From CALOCV01 sp942491955 (GTDB lineage Bacteria; Chlamydiota; Chlamydiia; Chlamydiales; CALOCV01): 62,920 bases of DNA. The notes under the pieces are model-generated. The model saw only the letters and a program-made list of their open reading frames with translations, was not told where the DNA came from and searched no databases. The stretch covers positions 1 through 62,920 of the forward strand of contig CALOCV010000046.1 of assembly GCA_942491955.1 (NCBI GenBank). The letters are read 5' to 3'. Each line of letters begins with the position of its first letter. Position 1 is the first letter of the stretch. A program made the translations under genes and the position numbers. This document shows, piece by piece, positions 45,291 to 54,230 of the stretch.

Positions 45291-46106
45291 ATGGAGAAAA
45301 CAATAACAACCGCTATAAGCTTAATTTTCTCGGTTTTTGGTCTTGACAAAGGGCCCACCTCAGGTTTTATGGACAATCGAGATTACTGGGGGAATGCTTT
45401 TAACCTTTTAAAACGGAGCGAAATGTTTTTAATGGATCACATTCCCATATCAGGGCGAGTTGTCCCTGGGAAATTGATTCGAGAAGACTATCCACTTTAC
45501 CCCTCTCTTGCTACTCGAGAGGCGGTGGCTAATGCAGTTTGTCATAGAGACTATACTACGCATGGCGGAGCTGTTGCGATTGCCATGTATGATGATCGGC
45601 TTGAAATCATTAATCCTGGTATTCTCCATTTTGACATCACTCCAGCAAAATTAACTAAACCTCACGAGTCCAAGCCGTGGAATCCCATCATTGCAAGTGT
45701 GTTTTACCGTGCTGGAGTGATTGAAAAGTGGGGTATGGGGACTCTCAATATTATCGAGTGGTGCAAAAAAAATGGGAACCCCAAGCCAATATGGGAAATT
45801 CGGGCTCAATCTGTTGTAACCACCTTTTTACCCTCCTCCTTCTTTTCTACGGGCAAATCACCCAAAAGGCCTGACTCAGGGCCAGGGTCGAAGCCCGAGT
45901 CAAGGCCTGAGTCGCTTGAGGAGCAGGTTCTTATTTTACTTGAAAAAGGCCCTTTATCAAAGAGTGAAATATCTAGGGCTTTGGGACATAGGAATATTTC
46001 AGGAGGACTCAAAAAAGTATTGTTATCCCTTCTTAATCAAGGGAAAATAGTCTATACCATCCCAGAAAAACCAAATAGCAGACTTCAGAAATACAAACTG
46101 AATTGA
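45291..46106 (+). CDS. Schlafen/AlbA_2-type ATP-binding protein, N-terminus missing
   Basis: Homology starts near residue 25 with DNRDYWGNAFNLLKR and continues through the HATPase_c_4 block (LATREAVANAVCHRDYTTHGG, IINPGILHFDITPAKL) and a winged-helix C-terminus (LEKGPLSKSEISRALGHRNISGGLK). Usual members begin with an AlbA_2 (Schlafen) domain of about 150-200 residues that is absent here, probably removed by the IS3 event upstream. A run of SGPGSKPESRPES repeats precedes the winged helix. Likely a regulatory or defence ATPase, now truncated. Confidence 0.7.
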   Translation: MEKTITTAISLIFSVFGLDKGPTSGFMDNRDYWGNAFNLLKRSEMFLMDHIPISGRVVPGKLIREDYPLYPSLATREAVANAVCHRDYTTHGGAVAIAMYDDRLEIINPGILHFDITPAKLTKPHESKPWNPIIASVFYRAGVIEKWGMGTLNIIEWCKKNGNPKPIWEIRAQSVVTTFLPSSFFSTGKSPKRPDSGPGSKPESRPESLEEQVLILLEKGPLSKSEISRALGHRNISGGLKKVLLSLLNQGKIVYTIPEKPNSRLQKYKLN

Positions 46107-46217
46107 TCGTTAAATCGCTGAATTTAAATTATATAAAGATATTTATTGGGTGTGTCTTAGTTTGATTGGTATTTAAAAATATGATATAACATGGCTAGCA
46201 AGTAGTTGGGGTTTTAA

Positions 46218-46370
46218 GTGTCTTCGTGTAATAACTTTCATCTTCATTTTGTGAGTCACGCCCAGTCCTTTGATATTGATTTTCAACAACAAAAAAGGGC
46301 TTCTTCAGAAAGTGTCATCATTGATGGAAGGCACTATGTGTTGCGTGGCGATGAATCACAACTCATAATG
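46218..46370 (+). pseudogene. 50-codon gene fragment
   Basis: GTG start, reads through DIDFQQQKRASSESVIIDGRH and stops after ESQLIM. It looks like the N-terminal part of a longer protein (VIIDGRHYVLRGDES resembles a domain opening) cut by the fragment that follows on the other strand. Not identified. Confidence 0.35.
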
Positions 46371-46638
46371 TAATTGCACAAGGCCACTCTGACTTATCAC
46401 CACAACGCGCTTTCCTTGATATGGCCATTCATCAAATCCAGAAACAATGTCATACGTTTTTCTTCCCATGACCAAGACATCAATGCTATCCATAAACTCC
46501 TTAAATCCAAAATCTTCGTTAGGGGTGGGAGTTCGTTCAAGCCAATCAGGACCACCATCTTCCTGCGCGATGTACCTCAATGCTTGTTGCGATGTAAGTG
46601 GAAATTTTTGGTCGTTTTAACGGTTTGCTAGTATTCAT
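46356..46638 (-). pseudogene. DHFR/RibD-C-like reductase fragment, frameshifted and truncated
   Basis: From an ATG at 46638 overlapping the end of the upstream gene: KISTYIATSI, then one base missing near 46590, and YIAQEDGGPDWLE... VLVMGRKTYDIV and GKRVVVIS in the next frame. This is the N-terminal half of a dihydrofolate-reductase-like (RibD C-terminal) protein; about 90 C-terminal residues are missing. Confidence 0.65.
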
Positions 46639-48523
46639 TTGCCGTACCTTCAGCTTTTTGTGATTCAGAAAAATGTTTTAACAAAATTGAAGCAATAAGT
46701 TTTTGTAGATCAGAGTTAAAAGTCATATGCCCCATACCCGAAATGACCTGCAATGTAGCCTTCGATGTCGCATTGGCTGTATTTATTCCTCCTTGTACGG
46801 GAATAAGAGGGTCTTTCTCACCATGAATAAATAAACCCGGAATCGCAAGCTTTGCTAGGTCCTTTGACAAGTCTCCAATGCTTTCCTGAGCGTGAATATG
46901 ATTCCACGCAACTCCAACGTCATGATTGGATCGGTCGTAAAGTTCTCGGGTATATTCTTTTGCCATCTCCCTATCCAAGGGGACACTGCCATTTAAGATT
47001 TCCCATGACCGCATAAATCCAGCCAGGCTTTCTTCAAAATTCTGTGTTGGCTTGTTTTCGAGCAAAGCTGCCATGGTTTCATCTGAAGGCTGAGTAGTGT
47101 TTCCCCCAACAGTGGCGACAGACATCGATGTATAGCTAAGGATTCGATCAGAATGATGGATAGCCAACAACTGAGCTATGGTTCCACCCATGGAGTGACC
47201 GACCACATGCGCCTTCTTGACTTGGAAATGATCTAGAATCGCAAGAACATCTCCGACAAGATCTTTGACAGTATAGGGTTTTTTTTCATAGTCGACTGCT
47301 GAAGACCAACCTGTATCGCGATGATCGAACCTAATAATGAAGTTACCACCTTTTACAAGCTTTTCGCATAAAGCATCAGGCCAAAACCGAGCATGGGCTC
47401 CTGCACCAGCAACTAGAATAACAGCAGGATTTGCGATATCTCCTAATGTTTCCACCCAAAGCTTGACAGAGTTATTATTGATAAATTGTTCTTGTTTCAT
47501 AAACTTTCCTGATAGGTCTAATACCTCGTCTGTTTTGAATGCTATGTCTACCACATCACCAGGTTCAAATATGCTTATAAAGTTTTGGTACATTTCCAGC
47601 CTTGTTTCACCACCAATCGTTTTCAATAGCAATGCTTCAGCGTATTCTGCGATATCTACAACAATACGCTCATGTCTGTAATAGGCCAGTATGATCCAAT
47701 TGATGTCAGTTTTTCCGTAGCCCCTGTAAAAGAGTCGTTCCTCGCTCGGGGCGTTCCAGACAGTATCCACGCCTCCACCAATAAACATCAAATCGCGTTC
47801 CTTGGGAGCCATAATGGGTTCATCCCAGTCAACAACAAAGATAGAACCATCTTCATCTATCAATACGTTCCCACCATGGATGTCTGAGTGGCACAACACA
47901 AATTCAGATGATTGTTCCTTGGCCTTTTGACTTAGGTAGTCTGCCCGATCGACGATACGGTTAATCACGTCTATATGATCTTTTATAAACGTCTGTAGCT
48001 TCAAAGCCGTTTCATCACCGGTTAAATTTTTATTCACATGAACACCAAGGGATCGGACAGCGTCTCGCCACTTTGACGAATAAGTTTCTTTTCTAATCCG
48101 ATCCTTAATTAGTAGCGGCACATTAACCTTGTGAACTTGACTTAACACTTCTCCTAGAGCAATCCATTGATCATCTGTTAGATTCTGACAAAACCCATTC
48201 TGTCCATTTACAAATGGATACACTGTAAGGGTGAAATCACTACTGCGATAGGTGAATTCAGCATCGGTAGTCTTGATGGGAGGAATAATATGTTGAACCC
48301 CTGATGACTGTAATAATGCTAATATTGTAAAGGTAATATCATCGTGATGCCCATGTTTTAGCTTTAAAAAATAAGATCTTCCGTCACGAGCCTCAGCTTT
48401 ATAAACTGATGCATGCATGTCAGCCCCCAAAGGAAGCAATGTAAGCTTTGTTACTGCAATACCGTAATGAGTGTTTAAGCAATTAATAATGTCTCCACGC
48501 GACAGCGACTTTTTTTCAGTCAT
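46628..48523 (-). CDS. Fusion of an aminoglycoside-phosphotransferase-like kinase and an alpha/beta hydrolase
   Basis: 631 residues in one frame. Residues 1-340 are an APH/choline-kinase fold: YFLKLKHG lysine, catalytic loop CHSDIHGGNV (H212, D214, N219) and metal-binding VDWDEP (D232), similar to spectinomycin kinase APH(9). Residues 355-620 are a complete alpha/beta hydrolase: RFDHRDTGWS, nucleophile GHSMGG (S444), HGEKDP (D571) and GMGHM (H599). All catalytic residues are kept. Hydrolase neighbours of this type include resistance and detoxification enzymes. Role unknown; kinase plus esterase acting on one small molecule is an inference. Confidence 0.8.
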   Translation of the reverse strand: MTEKKSLSRGDIINCLNTHYGIAVTKLTLLPLGADMHASVYKAEARDGRSYFLKLKHGHHDDITFTILALLQSSGVQHIIPPIKTTDAEFTYRSSDFTLTVYPFVNGQNGFCQNLTDDQWIALGEVLSQVHKVNVPLLIKDRIRKETYSSKWRDAVRSLGVHVNKNLTGDETALKLQTFIKDHIDVINRIVDRADYLSQKAKEQSSEFVLCHSDIHGGNVLIDEDGSIFVVDWDEPIMAPKERDLMFIGGGVDTVWNAPSEERLFYRGYGKTDINWIILAYYRHERIVVDIAEYAEALLLKTIGGETRLEMYQNFISIFEPGDVVDIAFKTDEVLDLSGKFMKQEQFINNNSVKLWVETLGDIANPAVILVAGAGAHARFWPDALCEKLVKGGNFIIRFDHRDTGWSSAVDYEKKPYTVKDLVGDVLAILDHFQVKKAHVVGHSMGGTIAQLLAIHHSDRILSYTSMSVATVGGNTTQPSDETMAALLENKPTQNFEESLAGFMRSWEILNGSVPLDREMAKEYTRELYDRSNHDVGVAWNHIHAQESIGDLSKDLAKLAIPGLFIHGEKDPLIPVQGGINTANATSKATLQVISGMGHMTFNSDLQKLIASILLKHFSESQKAEGTANEY

Positions 48524-48697
48524 GATATTGCAAGTCCCCCTATCGAAGCTGTTATAGTATCATTCAGTTCCTGCCTCACCAATGGCAGAGAATAAAATAA
48601 TTGCAGTCGAGAGAAAGCTGAGCAACGCCATGTTATATAGACTTGTAATCCTTTTAAAAAAATCCATGATTTACTTAATCCATTTGAACGAAACACC

Positions 48698-49582
48698 CTA
48701 TCTCTCCTGTTGCTTATAATCCGAAAGAACTTCGTCAATAATCCGCCAGCACTCCGTAGATTCAGTGTTATTTGGATTTGTAAAGCCAGCAGCTACAACT
48801 AGCGCTTTCCATAGCGTCCACGCTCGACCACGGTTCCATGTTTCAGCATCTAACTGAAGGGATTCCTGAAAAATTTGCCTGCTTTTTTCTTCAAACATTG
48901 TCCATGCAATTTGCATATCGCAAGCAGGATCGCCTATTGCTAATTGCCCAAAATCAATAACAGCTCGCAGCTTTCCATTTTTGACCAATAGGTTACCAGC
49001 GCTAATGTCACCATGAACCCATACGGGGGCTCGGACCCAATCTGTAGCAATAGCTTCTTCCCACATTTCAGTTGCTGTTTTAGTGTCAATCTTACCTTTT
49101 AATCCCTCCAATGATCTTTTAGTCTCGTCATCATATACCTTTAATGAACCACCGCGATGAAAACTGTGAAGGCCAGGTGTAGGTCCTTCTGCTGTATCAA
49201 TCTTTTGCAAGGCAGCTAAAAACTCTGCCAAATCAATAGTAAACCTACATTGATCTGCGATCTTTGCAGTAGCAGCATTTTCCCCTTCAATCCAGCTATA
49301 AATAGACCACTTCCATGGATAAACCTCTCCAGGCTTTCCCATGGCTATCGGCTCTGGAATTGCGAGTGGCAATAACGGAGCAAGCTTTGGTAGCCATCTA
49401 TGCTCTTTTTCAACCTGGAGTTCATAATCTACTGCGCTGGGAAGGCGAACTGTCATCTTATCACCAAGGTGGAAGGTTTTGTTATCCCACCCATTCAAAG
49501 CGACTTTCTTAATAGGTAAATCTTTCCATTCTGGAAACTGCGTGGTAATTAGCTTTTTGACTAGCGATTCATCGATTATCAT
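48698..49582 (-). CDS. Aminoglycoside phosphotransferase-family kinase
   Basis: 294 residues. VRLPSAVDYELQVEKEHRWLPKL (ATP-site region), IYSWIEGENA hinge, catalytic loop VWVHGDISAGNLL (H190, D192, N197) and VIDFGQLAIGDPACD (D210). This subgroup is widespread in Legionella-like and environmental bacteria and need not give resistance. Overlaps the GNAT fragment by 14 bases and precedes the kinase-hydrolase fusion after a 174-base gap with no convincing gene. Confidence 0.85.
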   Translation of the reverse strand: MIIDESLVKKLITTQFPEWKDLPIKKVALNGWDNKTFHLGDKMTVRLPSAVDYELQVEKEHRWLPKLAPLLPLAIPEPIAMGKPGEVYPWKWSIYSWIEGENAATAKIADQCRFTIDLAEFLAALQKIDTAEGPTPGLHSFHRGGSLKVYDDETKRSLEGLKGKIDTKTATEMWEEAIATDWVRAPVWVHGDISAGNLLVKNGKLRAVIDFGQLAIGDPACDMQIAWTMFEEKSRQIFQESLQLDAETWNRGRAWTLWKALVVAAGFTNPNNTESTECWRIIDEVLSDYKQQER

Positions 49583-49754
49583 TTAATCCCTCCTTCCACT
49601 CGGTTGCTTGAACTCGATACAACACATGTCGACACAATCGATTTTCTTTGGGCAGGTTTGGATGATCAAAATCATCGGAAGGATCATGATGCATCCCAAT
49701 TCTTTTCATCACAGAGATGGATCTATGGTTTTGTATTGATTCAGGCACTAGCAT
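49569..49754 (-). pseudogene. GNAT acetyltransferase, C-terminal fragment
   Basis: 61 codons: SIQNHRSISVMKRIGMHHDP and DFDHPNLP...RHVLYRV are the last third of RimJ/RimL-type acetyltransferases. The acetyl-CoA binding part is missing. The ATG overlaps the preceding stop (TAATG), so the truncated frame may be translated. Confidence 0.7.
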
Positions 49755-50752
49755 TATTTGTACCTACACCCATTTCCGTGAATTTGATTAACTTTATTCA
49801 AAAATTGACAAACTTCTCCGAAAAATTCTGAAGGCTTTTCAATGTAAGGGAAGTGTCCACATTCTTCCAACATGACCATTTCCGAATTAGGAATCGCTGC
49901 ATGAACTTGTTCTGCGGTCCAATCTGGAACAATATCTTGCTTTCCATGCAAAATAAATGTAGGAATATCAAGTTTTTTTAAATCTGGGAACAGGTTGATA
50001 CCTGGTTGCATCCAATCTGTTTTTGACATTTCCTCTCTGACTTGGAATCCACTTTGTGCTGATTCCTCAGAAAGGTTCAAACTTAAATTATCGATCAAGC
50101 TAGGGTCATACAAATAAACAGAGAACAACGCTCTGTAGGCGTTTGCAATTTGAACAGAATTAAGCTTCTTAAAATCATCAAATGCGAACATGTCTTTGAT
50201 GTCATCTTGTACTGGCTTAGTTCTTACCTGAAATTCATTTGCGAAAGCTGTTTGTCCTTCGTAATCGGCGGGAGCAGAATTAAGTAAAATTAATCCATGT
50301 AGATGATCCTGATGTTTTATAGCATATTGCATGGCAAGTAACCCGCCCCATGAATGCCCCATCAAAATGAACTTATCAAACCCCAGGGTCTTTCTTAACA
50401 CCTCCAAATCTTCTACAAACTGATCAATGTTTATGTACTCTGGCCCAAGTTCTGTATCAAGAGATCTACCAGACCCCCTCTGATCGTAAAATATTAATTG
50501 GTTATTGCCAGAAAATTGCAATAGTTGCGGCAATAGATAACCTTGGTCTAGTCCAGGTCCACCATGTAATACGATAATGGGAACACCCTGGCCGAATTTT
50601 TGATAGTACAACCTTCCATTTTCAACATTAACATACTCCTCAGTGCTGTTATCTCGTATAGAACATTCATAGTGTTTGTGAGAGCAACCAGCAAATGCTG
50701 TCTGTATGAAAAGACAAAAAACAACCACTTGCCATTTTAGTAAAGTCCGCAT
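49754..50752 (-). CDS. Alpha/beta hydrolase lipoprotein, proline-iminopeptidase-like
   Basis: 332 residues. A lipoprotein signal with lipobox TAFAGC (C23) indicates membrane anchoring. Then IVLHGGPGLDQGY (HGGPG oxyanion loop, 63-67), YDQRGSGRS, nucleophile GHSWGG (S134), and HGKQD and EECGHFPYIE for the acid and base. This is the prolyl iminopeptidase (S33) pattern, although relatives also hydrolyse other substrates. Between the nucleotide-kinase-like gene and a GNAT fragment. Confidence 0.82.
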   Translation of the reverse strand: MRTLLKWQVVVFCLFIQTAFAGCSHKHYECSIRDNSTEEYVNVENGRLYYQKFGQGVPIIVLHGGPGLDQGYLLPQLLQFSGNNQLIFYDQRGSGRSLDTELGPEYINIDQFVEDLEVLRKTLGFDKFILMGHSWGGLLAMQYAIKHQDHLHGLILLNSAPADYEGQTAFANEFQVRTKPVQDDIKDMFAFDDFKKLNSVQIANAYRALFSVYLYDPSLIDNLSLNLSEESAQSGFQVREEMSKTDWMQPGINLFPDLKKLDIPTFILHGKQDIVPDWTAEQVHAAIPNSEMVMLEECGHFPYIEKPSEFFGEVCQFLNKVNQIHGNGCRYK

Positions 50753-50766
50753 CTATAAATTTTCCT

Positions 50767-51273
50767 TCAAAAATAGTTTAAAAATTCTTCGGTATCACGA
50801 GTATTTTCTATTACCTTAAAGTCAATATTAGAACGGTATTGATCCTTCAGTTTTTCTATTCTCCAGCTTTTGTCTTTTGCGAAGTTCCAAATATACTTTA
50901 TAAGTGTCCAATTCGCCAATCTTACACAACCGGAATTCGCCAGATTTTTATCAAAAGCAAAAGGTCTTTTCAACACTCGCCAAATACATTGGATTCTTGG
51001 GATATCCAGGTAAATCACCATATCAGCATTTTCGAACCGCATTTCTAGAGTCGAAATCGAACATCCCTCGATAATCCAAAAATCTTGATCCACTAACTCC
51101 TGTTGAATCTGAACCAGCTCCTGTTTAGCTGTTTTATTACCGTTTAAGAAAACATGTGTGTCCAAATGGTGTACTGGAATATTCAGCAACTCCCCAAGTC
51201 TTGTAGCAAGGGTGGACTTACCGCTTCCAGGGTTGCCAATGATCGCAATACGTTTTGGTGTATTCTTCTTCAT
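50767..51273 (-). CDS. P-loop kinase, 'topology modulation protein' (FlaR-like) family
   Basis: 168 residues with P-loop IGNPGSGKST (12-21), HHLDTHVFLNG and a DFWIIEGCS motif of adenylate-kinase-like FlaR proteins. The substrate is not known. First gene of a same-strand accessory run that also holds the hydrolase, GNAT fragment, APH and fusion protein. Confidence 0.75.
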   Translation of the reverse strand: MKKNTPKRIAIIGNPGSGKSTLATRLGELLNIPVHHLDTHVFLNGNKTAKQELVQIQQELVDQDFWIIEGCSISTLEMRFENADMVIYLDIPRIQCIWRVLKRPFAFDKNLANSGCVRLANWTLIKYIWNFAKDKSWRIEKLKDQYRSNIDFKVIENTRDTEEFLNYF

Positions 51274-51499
51274 AATATTTTTTTACTATTCAAGGACAAA
51301 TTGTAACACAAAAGACCCTTACAAATCATTCAAAATCAGGTCCAGTTGACCTTGTTTGGGATGTCTGAGACGTTTTTTAGACGCGGAAAACCGCGAAAAG
51401 GGTGGAATCCTGAAAAAAGTTCTGACATAATATTCTTTGTTGTTGTGACAAGAGCATTATGCCAGAATGAAATGACTAGCTTTAAGCTAGTTAAGTAAA

Positions 51500-51579
51500 T
51501 GGGGCAAGCTGGACTTGAACTAGCGACCGACGGGTTATGAGTCCGCAGTACCGCCCCGCCATTTAGCAGCTAACTGCCC
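51500..51579 (-). tRNA. Degenerate tRNA-Met (CAT)-like sequence
   Basis: On the minus strand: anticodon loop CTCATAA in GGACTCATAACCC, T arm GCTAG-TTCAAGT-CCAGC (one A/C mismatch) and an acceptor end TTGCCCC-A. The D arm is not canonical: about five extra bases separate any D stem from the anticodon stem, and the 5' acceptor pairs only with a shift. It may be a decayed tRNA or an attachment-site remnant at the island border. No other gene is seen in 51274-51609. Confidence 0.45.
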
Positions 51580-51609
51580 TACATCATAGCGGAAAGTGTG
51601 CTTTTCCAT

Positions 51610-52380
51610 CTACCGCGAAGTGTTGTGATTTATCGCTCTTTTTTGTAGGTCAGTGGTCCACAAATGGTCCACGGACAAAGGACTGTCAGGATTTACAAAA
51701 GAAGTGAGTTTGATATAGGGGACGAGCAAAGTCATTGGATAATCGTCAAACCCACTTACAACATAATTCTGGAAAATAAGTAGAAGACCTTTTTCAGTCA
51801 GAAGGAACGCATCCAAATCTTGAGGATTGAATCCTACCCAAGAATAATCATCATCGCTGTAGTATCCGCATCGATTTAATTTAAAATAGTCTTCGCAATG
51901 CCGAAAAAGCCATTCACGATATCCGGGTAAGAAAAGATCGTCCAAGGATAGCTCGCGGATTGTGTTATCTTGCTGCCAAAATGTTTTTGTTATGTACCGC
52001 ACAGACCCGTGAGCACCACCGCGATATTGATATTTGCTGCCATAAAAGCTTATCAAATCGGGAGTAGAATGGACTAAGCTTAAGTCATAGCGTAACGTTC
52101 GTTCATCTCCATCTTCTTCCCAAAGTTCTTCCTGCGGAGCGCTCATCTCTTGCACAAAGAGATCGTACAACTCATGTGACTCTTTTCGCACAGCCTCATT
52201 CACATAACGTGCAAGAAGACTGGTTTCTGGCACACGCGAATACGATATACTCGCCTCAATATGTACATTCGTATCAAAGGCTGTTTCGAAGGAATGCGAT
52301 TCGCATTCAACTGGAGAAAGGGTATCTCCAGTTCCATAAGGAAGTAGAATCGTGAGAATCTGTGCTAGGAAAACGTACAT
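51610..52380 (-). CDS. DUF3298/RsiV-type exported protein
   Basis: 256 residues with a short hydrophobic N-terminus. HVEASISYSRVPE-like strands, then QYRGGAHGSVRYITKTF, the GGAHG signature of DUF3298, and ELSLDDLFLPGY, typical of the PdaC/RsiV family. These domains occur in envelope sensors and lysozyme-binding anti-sigma factors; here no sigma factor is adjacent. Location probably periplasmic. Confidence 0.7.
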   Translation of the reverse strand: MYVFLAQILTILLPYGTGDTLSPVECESHSFETAFDTNVHIEASISYSRVPETSLLARYVNEAVRKESHELYDLFVQEMSAPQEELWEEDGDERTLRYDLSLVHSTPDLISFYGSKYQYRGGAHGSVRYITKTFWQQDNTIRELSLDDLFLPGYREWLFRHCEDYFKLNRCGYYSDDDYSWVGFNPQDLDAFLLTEKGLLLIFQNYVVSGFDDYPMTLLVPYIKLTSFVNPDSPLSVDHLWTTDLQKRAINHNTSR

Positions 52381-52403
52381 ATGCTTTTTGGAAGAGGTTG
52401 CTT

Positions 52404-53294
52404 TTAGGTTTTAAATATGTAGACACGGTCCGCTTTATCCTCAGGAACAACCGCGGCGATATTTTTTTGAAGCTGGTCTTTTGTTACTCCACTCGCGATG
52501 ACGGTATTGTCAATGATTCCAAACCATGTTTTTTCTAGTCCAACTTTTTTCAGCTGTTTTGAGAAATAGGACGCATTTACTTTTCCCATTTCTTGATAGA
52601 AAAGATCGCCAAGTTGCTTGGTTTTTAAAGAGAGTTCAATAATTTCATCCCAGTGATGATCCCGATTGCTTTTGTTTTTCATGTAAAATTTAAGTTTCTC
52701 AACATCATCCTTTTCTCCTTCACTTCTCTCGCTCAAAGGAAGTTCTGTAACAAGGCCAAAATTATGCTTTGCCTTTTCATAGGTATCTCTGATGCCATTA
52801 CGGATGCCAGAGCCAAAATGAATGGAATATCCCATGATAAGCCCGTCGTAGATGATGCGATCCTTAAAAGGGAGTAGAACTGTTTCAACAAGAACCGGGG
52901 GGTAGGGGAACATTTCTTCCAAAGGATCGAAAATTCCAGATACTGCAAACGCTTTTCCTTTGCCTGAATCAGGGAGAAAAATCGAGTGCTTTTTAAAATG
53001 CTTGTAGATGAAAAACTTACCTCTCTCAAAGTACTTCCAGCTGCTAATAATAGCAAGTTCATCACTATTAAGTTCTTGTGCGCTTTGACTTTTGATAAAT
53101 TGGTCAATGTATTCTTTTTGATTGTAAAGGACATCTCTTACTTTGACCCTTTCTTCAAGGGGGAGCGTGACAAAATCATCCGGGGAAAGCAGTTTAGACT
53201 GAAGAACTTTCGCTTGTTTGTTTACGAAGCATAGTAATCTAGAATATAGCTTATAAAACAAGTCTATGTCTTTTTTTTCGAGTACGTTTGACAC
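52404..53294 (-). CDS. Unknown cytoplasmic protein
   Basis: 296 residues, mixed and charged, no signal peptide or membrane helix. GIIDNTVIASGVTKDQLQKNIAAVVPE near the end looks like a compact domain but I do not recognise the family. Same strand as its two neighbours, 23 bases before the DUF3298 gene; possibly co-transcribed. Confidence 0.6.
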   Translation of the reverse strand: MSNVLEKKDIDLFYKLYSRLLCFVNKQAKVLQSKLLSPDDFVTLPLEERVKVRDVLYNQKEYIDQFIKSQSAQELNSDELAIISSWKYFERGKFFIYKHFKKHSIFLPDSGKGKAFAVSGIFDPLEEMFPYPPVLVETVLLPFKDRIIYDGLIMGYSIHFGSGIRNGIRDTYEKAKHNFGLVTELPLSERSEGEKDDVEKLKFYMKNKSNRDHHWDEIIELSLKTKQLGDLFYQEMGKVNASYFSKQLKKVGLEKTWFGIIDNTVIASGVTKDQLQKNIAAVVPEDKADRVYIFKT

Positions 53295-53371
53295 GGTTTT
53301 CTCCCTATCTTGAACAAAACATAGAAGAAGCGTACTTCCATGTTAATTTCTATGTTCAGCAGAATAGAAAC

Positions 53372-53779
53372 TTAGCTTGACACCAACGCTCGTGGGGCAG
53401 CAAAGTTAATATATCCTTTTCGTCCTCCTCGCTTGGTCCAGAACTTAATTGATTTTTCAATTCGTTTGAGGCAAAGGAGTAATTCTTCTATTGTTATAGG
53501 AGTGCAAGCGATTTCCTTGTTCGGTGGTGGAAGTCTCCCTAATCGCCACTCACACATGGAAAGGACTCTTTCGAAGATGTCTTGGTGAATGTCAGTTAAT
53601 TTGCTCTGGGCGATTGCAAGATTTTCCCTTCGTTGAGATTTATAGTAGGTTAAGGTTTGTTCTGTGATGCGGAGCATGTCGTGATCGGACAGCTCAGGAT
53701 GATCTTTTACCAATGAGAGGAGGCCCCATTCGATATTTTGTAGAACGTCAAGATAGTGGTCTTCGAATTCTGTTAGCAT
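53372..53779 (-). CDS. Conserved hypothetical protein
   Basis: From the ATG at 53779 (135 residues; GGGGGGTT upstream serves as SD). Reads MLTEFEDHYLDVLQNIEWGLLSL and ends in CEWRLGR and an IEELLLCLKRIEKSIKFWTK helix. Sequences with this opening occur in many environmental bacteria, usually singly; no function known. All-helical. Confidence 0.65.
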   Translation of the reverse strand: MLTEFEDHYLDVLQNIEWGLLSLVKDHPELSDHDMLRITEQTLTYYKSQRRENLAIAQSKLTDIHQDIFERVLSMCEWRLGRLPPPNKEIACTPITIEELLLCLKRIEKSIKFWTKRGGRKGYINFAAPRALVSS

Positions 53780-53797
53780 CGCAACCCCCCTTTGCAT

Positions 53798-54230
53798 CGG
53801 GCTGATCTTTTAATGGGGAAGTTTACTGAATAGCCATTTTTCGCTCACGAACTTTTCATTAAAAATATCCACCTTTTTAGACAACTTGATCCCGATGCGT
53901 CAATATAAAGACTTCGTCGTTTTCGGATAAATGGTAGTCAAAAGGTTGCGAACCCTGAAGACTCGATCTTCAGGGCTCTTCAGGGTTTGATCGTGACTGA
54001 TACCTAGAAAATGGATCTTCCAGGTTTTTCTAGGTTATTTGCTAGGTTGGCCTATTTTTGCAAGTCCTTAAATATGATAATATTGCATGCAGAATCTAAT
54101 ATATGTATACCCTTTTAACGTTTGGGAAGCCTAGTAATGAGATTTTTTCTCTTTAACTATTGCTGTTTTATCAGAAATCGGCTAACATAAAGTTATATTG
54201 AGAGAAATTATCTCATAAAGGAGCCTCCTT
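53798..54230. other. Intergenic region with imperfect hairpins
   Basis: No coding frame. Notable: nested CTTCAGGG inverted/direct repeats near 53950-53985 and a CCTAGAAA...TTTCTAGG pair near 54005-54035. The segment directly before rloA is AT-rich, with AAAGGAG eight bases ahead of the ATG at 54231. Confidence 0.4.

Noticed and set aside
48520..48738. 72-codon frame between the APH gene and the fusion gene
   Set aside because: No SD, no domain, overlaps both neighbours; unlikely to be real.
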